DNA of 64,000 nt from Incurvaria masculella (taxonomy: Eukaryota > Arthropoda > Insecta > Lepidoptera > Incurvariidae): the NCBI GenBank assembly GCA_946894095.1, contig OX335657.1:16926001-16990000 (forward strand), in the 5' to 3' direction. The notes under the pieces were generated by a model. The model was not told the origin of the DNA. It saw only the letters and a program-made list of their open reading frames with translations, and did not search any database. The translations under genes were made by a program, and so were the position numbers. Shown here in pieces: positions 57,535 to 64,000 of the stretch. Every line of letters starts with the position of its first letter. Position 1 is the first letter of the stretch.

Positions 57535-57955
57535 AACCCCTGTGTCTTCGTTTTTTTCTTTTTCATGTTTTTAAAATTTTCATCTGTTAATGTTATCAAA
57601 TAAATTAATTCACCAAAACGTATTTTTACAAAATATTCCATAAAATGTATTAGTTTAAGGAAAGCTATACCCACTCTGATATTTGCCTTAGCTATTCACT
57701 ATTGTATTATTGAAAATTATTGAAACTACTGTTAATTTATTGGTTTTATAATTTCTAAAGATGTAAATGTAAAGATAGCCTGCCAGAAATTCACTTCATT
57801 GAAGTACGAGCACCGTGCGAGGAGTCAATTAGGCCAAGCAAATTGTACGTTTAACCTGCAGCTATGTCCCAACTATTATTTACTTGACTCGGCAAATCAT
57901 GAGAGCTCAATTGCAGCTTACTCACGCAGCAAACAGTCTATTCAACCTACTTATC

Positions 57956-58136
57956 TCTGCTCAACTCCCCTTACAAACGTGAAAAGAAGATCATGCGAAT
58001 ATTTCTTGTCGTAGATCAAAATTATACACAAAACAGCTGTATTTAATCGAACTAGATGCTTGATGACAATTCGCATTGTAAAATTGTGTTTGTTTTCTAA
58101 GTTATATGGCCCGAAAGTTCGAACTTTTCGCACGCG
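57956..58136 (+). mobile_element. MITE family C, left part of a broken copy
   Basis: AACTCCCCTTACAAACG.., AAGAAGATCATGCGAATATTTC, TGTAAAATTGTGTTTG.. match 25193-25740. A further piece, TTTTAGCTATAAGTCGTTTT, is at 58812-58860; families F and G lie between. Confidence 0.7.
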
Positions 58137-58199
58137 AATTGTACTCTCGATAGAACGAAATGATCTCAAAAATATTCGTCAAGCCTACCAGAGTGGGCA

Positions 58200-58535
58200 G
58201 TCTGAGTTCTCACCGAAATTGGCGTTTACGGCAAACCGATCGACTGGCGTTTTCTCGAAACTCCATACAAGTTTTTACTAGATATTCTGTGGTTTTACTT
58301 CTTCAAGCTGTCAAAGTCAAACGCGGACTTCCGATTTGTATGAAAACGCGGAGTGGACGTAAACGGCAACGTCGACGTATTTACGGCAACGTTGAGTAAG
58401 CTGTCAAATCAAGCTCGGACTCGCAAATGTTAGTTCGCTTAACGCCCGCTGCGCGCGCTCTTCAATTTCTCCATACAATTGAAAACACCAGTCGATCGGT
58501 TTGCCGTAACGCCAATTTAGGTGACAACTTAGACT
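58200..58535. mobile_element. MITE family F, copy 3
   Basis: CTGAGTTCTCACCGAAATTG to CCAATTTAGGTGACAACTTAG, reverse to 39709-40037. The overlapping frames are not genes. Confidence 0.88.
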
Positions 58536-58614
58536 ACCGGCTCTGGTTCTATGAAGATTTAAAATCAAGTTAGTTTTCGTTTGATTTTGACTAAAGAGTT
58601 TGAGAGTTGCTTTT

Positions 58615-58811
58615 AGCGGGGACGCATCATAAAGTCCAAAAAGCACAAGGTCCAAAACCCATACCGTCCAAAACACTAATGAATACGGAACTTTTTCAAT
58701 TAAGTTAGGTTAGGTTAGGTTAGATTATAATATTTGCATTTATAAATATATGCAAAAATACATACTTATGGATGTTCTGAGTTTTGGACCTTATGCTTGA
58801 AGGCGACCCCT
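58615..58811 (-). mobile_element. MITE family G with TTAGG repeats, copy 2
   Basis: GGGGACGCATCATAAAGTCC to GGACCTTATGCTTGAAGGCG, reverse to 56207-56408, with three or four TTAGG units (GTTAGGTTAGGTTAGGTTAG) in the middle. Confidence 0.85.
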
Positions 58812-58870
58812 TTTAGCTATAAGTCGTTTTGAAAGATTTTTTTTTTGTAAATCTAACTAAATACTTTCAT

Positions 58871-58912
58871 ACTTTTCTCCTCTTGCTTGAAAATTAGCAA
58901 GAGGAGAAAAGT
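58871..58912. other. Perfect 17-bp hairpin
   Basis: ACTTTTCTCCTCTTGCT and AGCAAGAGGAGAAAAGT separated by 8 nt. Confidence 0.85.
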
Positions 58913-59972
58913 CTTGGATAATTAATAAAGTGGTCCACTTCTTTGAATTAGAACAGGCTACAATTGTTACTGATGCGTTGGGGTACTTCTCGGAGCCCTA
59001 GCTATACTCGTATAATAACTCTACAATAATAATGCAATGACTAGGTCAGCCACACAGATGCTCACTGGACCAATCCAGAGCCACTTGAACCTATTATGTG
59101 CCTATATTATTATAGTAATGATCACAACAAATTAATAGATCACATGCCGATGAATAATGCCGACCTTAGTTTTACAACTGTTTATGTTAAGAGGGGAACG
59201 TATGCAGGGTCTGGGCACCCTATTCCGCAGTTTACTTAGAACTTTGACAAATAAATGTCAGTCAGTGCCTCAGATATGCTAAACTTGGCCCAGGACAGAC
59301 AACTTTCTAATAGTAACAAGTACTGCGCTGAGAGTGAAGGACGGCTTAGCGAAAGGGCTATTCTGTCGAATCTGATACGGAATACATCTGAAAGCTTCGC
59401 TTCGTAGTCCTGTTACCAGCGAATTTCTAGGTCAAAATAAATTTAGACAGTTTGTAAATCATATTTTGCTTAAATGGCCGAACGTGTAAGTTTCGATTCT
59501 TTCCTTTAATCACCTGGTGACTGAATCTATCGAAGAATTAATCTTTGACAGAAATGTATTTAACAGTTTCACACGTATCGATTGGTGACAACCAAGGCAA
59601 GCCTGAAAAAATGTAACTTTAAAGTTGTAGAATCACCCTGCGCCGGTAACGGGTATTTATCTGGTGTAGCCAATGTCGCAACAAGTATACCTACGATATT
59701 GCCTCGTTGCAAATAGAGGCGCAACCATAAATCATTCTGGGCAATATTTCTTCACGGTCTCACACAGAAAAAGTTATTTGATTGCTGCACTTTTGGGACG
59801 AAAAATTAAGCGAAATCTGCTTAAAAACACGCATTGATCTCTTTTTACATGGACGCTTATGTATAATTGTCTTTAAATCGATTTCATTAAACATGGATTC
59901 AATGGACATTGATTTTTAATTACGATTACTAAAATTATGGAAAAATACTTCCCAAAAATACAATCTGCTATA
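58913..59972. other. Anonymous DNA
   Basis: No gene or recognised repeat. Confidence 0.35.
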
Positions 59973-60300
59973 ATATCACACCCACTGTCATTATATTAGC
60001 CCAACACAGCTCATTCCCGAATAAGATGCCATGCCATGACCTTCCCTTTTACGAGCACTGCTATATTGAACTGGATGGAATTTTTACTGCCCCTTTGACT
60101 ATCTTTTACAACAATTCGATGGTACCAACCCTGGCATAACACCAAATAGGGGAAGAGGTCCTACAGTTTTAAATGCATTTATCCAACACAAAAAGAGTAA
60201 AGTGGTGCAGGAACGGGACGAAGGTCGAACCCGTTGACATCTGGTATGGAAAGCAAGTCCCGCGCCCCTGAGCTTACAATCCGCTGACTATCTCCAGCTG
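59973..60300 (-). mobile_element. Decayed SINE, reverse
   Basis: TATCACACCCACTGTCATTA through TATTGAACTGGATGG, CAATTCGATGGTACCAACCC and GAGGTCCTACAGTTTTA to a damaged tRNA-like head ending near 60295 (AAGCAAGTCCCGCGCCCC). The part around the CGAGCTGCTCC block is missing. Confidence 0.65.
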
Positions 60301-61480
60301 TCACTTGTAAATCGATGCTTAATGAATCCACGTTTCTTGGACAAAATTGCTTCTAAACTATTTGTAATCACAGCAAATATTTTAATGACTTCAGTTCATT
60401 GTTGTTTTCCTGTTCTTTTTATAAGCCATTCCCACAATTATAGATGTTTCTAGAAACAGAACAATCAACGTGAATATAACTGTAATCTCGTTACTATTAC
60501 AATGTTGGTTTGGTATTTTCTGCCTTTTCTTTAGTCATGTAGGAAGAGGACCAGAATCCACATCATTATCACACATTTTCAATATATTTTCAAATCTCAA
60601 TCCGAACTTAGATACCAATAATTTTGATGTGTTTCAACATTGATCAAAATGCAGAATGTTAGTTTTGCCACTTCATTTAATATCGTTTGAATTTGAATAG
60701 ATGAATGGAAATACAGTTGTAGTTATTGTTTCAGATGTTCCCATTAGCATACTTTAGACATTTTTTGTTCCTAAACATGTATTATTTTAAATATTAGAAA
60801 TACCTTATCAGAGAACCTTTTTACTGCGATCATTGACATCTCGATGAAAACACGTGTGAAATATGCTAACGGTGCTTTTTCATACTTATTCAACTATAAT
60901 AGTGTTATGCATTCTCAAACATTATGTACAGTCAACGACTATTCTTCAGAGAATACGAATAAAACCACGCCTTGATATAGCGCCACTTCTACTCTGTGAT
61001 GCTGGTAAATTTGAACTAGCTGAGGCTCCGATTGGGTCAACAAACGGAGCCCGGTAAAATATGATCATAGGTGTGACACAGGGACACAGGGTGTTATTCT
61101 TCGTGCTCGAATATCGATTTATACCAATTTTATTCAAGATCGATTGGATCGAACGGGATATATATAAAAACTTCTCCACGAAAACATACATAAATATACC
61201 ATCTTGCAAGGATTTCGGTCAAACGGTGTCGCAGTCTCTTTTGAAAAGGCGAACATCCATTTTTATATATTTAGATTATCCGATATTAAATTCAAATCAA
61301 ACTTTCTTTACATCTATGAAGATCGATTTGGACATGATTTTATGTAATACAAAGTTGTATTGACTAATATGAATAGTCGGCAATATAGAAAGAAAAACGA
61401 AGAGAAACTGACAAATGTTTTCATCATTCACGGAATGTGTTTGAACATTGCATCGTCTAGGGCAGACCATTATTATATAA
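60301..61480. other. Anonymous AT-rich DNA
   Basis: No supported gene. The frames 60863-61057 and 61061-61363 lack family features. Confidence 0.35.
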
Positions 61481-61615
61481 AACGCTGTGTCCTATAATTC
61501 TCTCAACCTTTGAAGTTCATCACCATTGGAATATTAGTCAACTCATAACGCTGTGTCCTATACTACTCTCAACCTTTGAAGTTCATCACCATTGGAATAT
61601 TAGTCAACTCATAAC
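61481..61615. repeat. 66-bp tandem duplication
   Basis: AACGCTGTGTCCTATA..CAACTCAT at 61481-61546 is repeated from 61547 with about two differences. Confidence 0.9.
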
Positions 61616-62039
61616 ACAGTAACTAAGGCAGCGTCTATCTCCACGCCTTCTAAGACATTTTCTACTTCACTCTCTCCTTTGATGATTCTCTCTTTATCAT
61701 CAGTGTACACCGCAACATCAATCCATTAAAAAACATAATGCATCTAGTTCTCCTTTGTTCCCATCGTAGTAAAGTTACGGTATTTTCGTTGCGCAATACT
61801 ATACTACTACTAATGCGTTAGTTTTTACTGCAGGTTCAACGCAGGCCGGCACTTAGTGACAGGCAATTAGCGGCTCAACTGGGCGGTCTAATTATTGAAG
61901 TTTCACTCTGTTGCTTTCATTTGGACATCCTCGATGAGACAGACCGTTTGAAACATGGTAACATCCTCAATTTGCCTGCATTCGAGATTTAATGAAAGCT
62001 ATGGATAAATACTGCGTCGTACTCGATTGTGTCTTATTT

Positions 62040-62241
62040 AGGGTTCCGTACGAAAATGGTGCCAACGGGACCCTTGAACCGTAATACTTAGACAGTTTGG
62101 GACAGCTTCGAATGTATTTTTCTATTGTCGCTGTAACAACAACCAGTTAAAATTATAATTATATTAAAATTTAACGGGGTGTTAAATCTTGTACGATGCT
62201 ACGGAACCCTTCGTGTGCGAGTCCGACTCGCACTTGGCCGA
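62040..62241 (-). mobile_element. Family P repeat, diverged reverse copy
   Basis: GGGTTCCGTACGAAAATGG at the left and CGTGTGCGAGTCCGACTCGC, ACTTGGCCG at the right, with GTACGATGCTACGGAACCC. The middle differs from the other copies and lacks the GGAC run. Confidence 0.75.
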
Positions 62242-62261
62242 ATTTAATGAAACTAGACGAT

Positions 62262-62500
62262 ACGTCATTTCATTCACCCATAATATCATCATGGTCATGA
62301 TATTGGCCCAACACACCGCACGAGACTTATGTGCCATGTCAGGATTCCATGGATACATAAACTAAATAGATAATACGGACAAACTATACGGGCGGAATTA
62401 ACGTTACCACTTACTAATCTAAGAAAAGCTACATTTGCACGTGAAACCCGAACCACTGTCAGTCTCAACGTTCGAACGGTCGCCACTTACAACCCGACCG
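62262..62500 (-). mobile_element. Decayed SINE, reverse
   Basis: ATGATATTGGCCCAACACACC, ATGTGCCATGTCAGGA, CGGGCGGAATTAACGTTACC. The match to the shared body is weak but ordered. Confidence 0.5.
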
Positions 62501-62774
62501 CACCCAGTGTTCCTTAACATCGACTACCAGGTCTGATGATGTGACTCATATTGTAATGAATGAGCGAATGCCGATTTGATGACTTCAATAGTTTGGAGCA
62601 GAGACCGATCTAAAGGACGCCAGGCTTGGCAATAGGCCAACCACGGTTGGCGTTATACAATATGGTCAATGAGGATAAATACGTGAAATATGCAGACAAC
62701 GTTATCGGCACACACAATGCTCCTGCATGTACAAGGTCAATGTCGATTCAATGTTCATCAGCATCACATACCAC

Positions 62775-62937
62775 TAAGCCCCGATTGCACGAAGAGACGG
62801 CTGAGTTAATCAATGTTCAAACACGACACTTTTAGTGAACCGCATGGAGTTCCTCCATACTGTCCATACAAATTGTCGTGGTTAATCATACGTTGACGTT
62901 GATTTTGATGTTTGGTCCTTTCGTGCACTCGGCCCTA
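62775..62937 (+). mobile_element. MITE family I, copy
   Basis: TAAGCCCCGATTGCACGAAG to TTTCGTGCACTCGGCCCTA, complete. Confidence 0.88.
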
Positions 62938-62969
62938 TATCGCTAATATGTTTGCTCGCTTACACCACT

Positions 62970-63202
62970 CAGGCTGAGATAAATAGTCGTAACAGAAACT
63001 CAGGCTGAGATAAATAGTCGTAACAGAAACTCAGGCTGAGATAAATAGTCGTAACAGAAACTATGACTAACGAAAAGTAGTACTTTGTGACGTCACTTTG
63101 CATTACTTTGAGATTTCGTCCATACAAAATATGTCAAATTGACGTCACAAAGTACTACTTTTCGTTAGTCTTAGTTTCTGTTACGACTATTTATCTCAGC
63201 CT
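62970..63202. mobile_element. Foldback family J, copy 1, with repeated left end
   Basis: Three 31-bp units (CAGGCTGAGATAAATAGTCG at 62970, 63001 and 63032). The last opens a foldback (63033-63202) with arms of about 70 bp, reading AACGAAAAGTAGTACTTTGT inward and the reverse on the right. Confidence 0.92.
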
Positions 63203-63233
63203 TAATATATAATATCATTTGAGGGATACACAT

Positions 63234-63402
63234 AGGCTGAGATAAATAGTCGCAACAGAAACTAAGACTTACGAAAAGTAGTACTTTGTGACGTCATTTG
63301 ACACATTTTGTATGGACGAAATCTCAAAGTAATGCAAAGTGAAGTCGCAAAGTACTACTTTTCGTTAGTCTTAGTTTCAGTTACGACTATTTATCTCAGC
63401 CT
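63234..63402. mobile_element. Foldback family J, copy 2
   Basis: 169 bp, same arms (AGGCTGAGATAAATAGTCGC to CTATTTATCTCAGCCT), single left end. It abuts the family I MITE that follows. Confidence 0.92.
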
Positions 63403-63555
63403 AAGCCCCGATCGCACGAAGAGAGGCCTGAGTTAATCAATGTCACGTCACTTTTAGTGAACTGCCTTTGAGTTTCTTCCATACTGTCCATACAAAGTGA
63501 CGTCGTCATACGTTGACGTTGATTTAGATTTTTTCCTTTCGTGCACTCGGCCCTA
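63402..63555 (+). mobile_element. MITE family I, last copy
   Basis: TAAGCCCCGATCGCACGAAG to TTTCGTGCACTCGGCCCTA, slightly shortened inside. Confidence 0.85.
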
Positions 63556-64000
63556 AATCGGCCGTCCATGGATTTTTACATTTGCGTAGAAATATGAAAT
63601 AATATAAATGCGATGAAAATATGTATCTACAGAAATATTATAGTCCATGGACGGGCGATTGAATGTATGCCTCAAATGCTCTAGTCAGCGAAATCAGTGA
63701 TGGTTTAACTCGTAATGGCTCCGTCTGTTTATAGATTGTGTCATTCCGGAATGCTGGTATGCAAATGTACCTACTACATTTTATTTCTAATAAACACTAA
63801 AAGATGTTTCAGTTCTCCTCTATATTTATAGAGATGACAATACTTTTAAAGAACATTTCAATGTTTTAACATTGTGCGTTCTTGCATTTTGAGTGCCGTT
63901 ATACCTAAGCGTACATTTCATTTAATCCAAGTACTTAGTCAATCATTACAATAAAGCTAATCTTAGATAGTACAGAACTCCAGCATCTATTTTACAAGGA
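63556..64000. other. Anonymous AT-rich DNA
   Basis: Only a short inverted pair, GTCCATGGA at about 63566 and TAGTCCATGGAC at about 63642, was seen. Confidence 0.35.

Noticed and set aside
57799..58014. Cysteine-containing frame considered as a second-gene Ly6 exon
   Set aside because: No CxxC start or Cys-Asn end, no convincing splice sites, and it runs into a family C MITE fragment.
1..64000. CRISPR array
   Set aside because: The tandem arrays (160, 50, 81, 66 and 31 bp) have no unique spacers between short repeats, and the window is clearly from an animal.

Overview
This window looks like nuclear DNA of a moth or butterfly (Lepidoptera). It is AT-rich. Its few coding exons are short and separated by introns with GT..AG borders. 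Nearly everything else is transposon-derived. Lepidopteran signs are tRNA- and 5S-headed SINEs, a Helitron with the common TCCTACTAATATTATAAA start, repeats opening AACCGGCCAAGTGCGAGT and ending in a GGGTACGGAACCCTA block, and TTAGG-type repeats inside a small element. The species cannot be named from the sequence alone. No bacterial gene, CRISPR array or intact transposase was found.

Layout. 106-1980 is a 160-bp satellite with a 320-bp higher-order period. 1988-11200 holds MITEs, a Helitron, SINE pieces and anonymous AT-rich DNA. 11216-19863 is the one complete gene: four exons (11293-11356, 17203-17375, 18588-18768, 19599-19798) encoding a 205-residue secreted, probably GPI-anchored Ly6/three-finger protein with an unusual spacer of about 84 residues between its fourth and fifth cysteines. 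Its introns carry a TTAA MITE, a hAT-type element with a 50-bp palindromic minisatellite, a full SINE, five identical 81-bp repeats and another MITE. 19864-43040 is gene-poor and rich in foldback MITEs, decayed non-LTR retrotransposon ends and SINEs. A GC-rich segment leads into a second signal-peptide exon (43382-43439 or 43571) with the same phase-1 ending as exon 1 of the first gene; the rest of that gene was not found. 43600-64000 is again mostly MITEs, several nested in one another.

How the parts relate. The likely host genes are one Ly6 gene and the first exon of what may be a second. The rest is a record of repeat insertion: at least 16 short-element families, named A to P here for cross-reference, many with several copies. 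The most notable structures are a SINE body carried by two different Pol III heads (tRNA-like and 5S rRNA-like), a tRNA-like sequence inside an inverted-repeat element that splits a SINE, and a TTAA MITE whose insertion into a retrotransposon reading frame can be reconstructed to the base. All family names are assigned by eye; no database search was possible.
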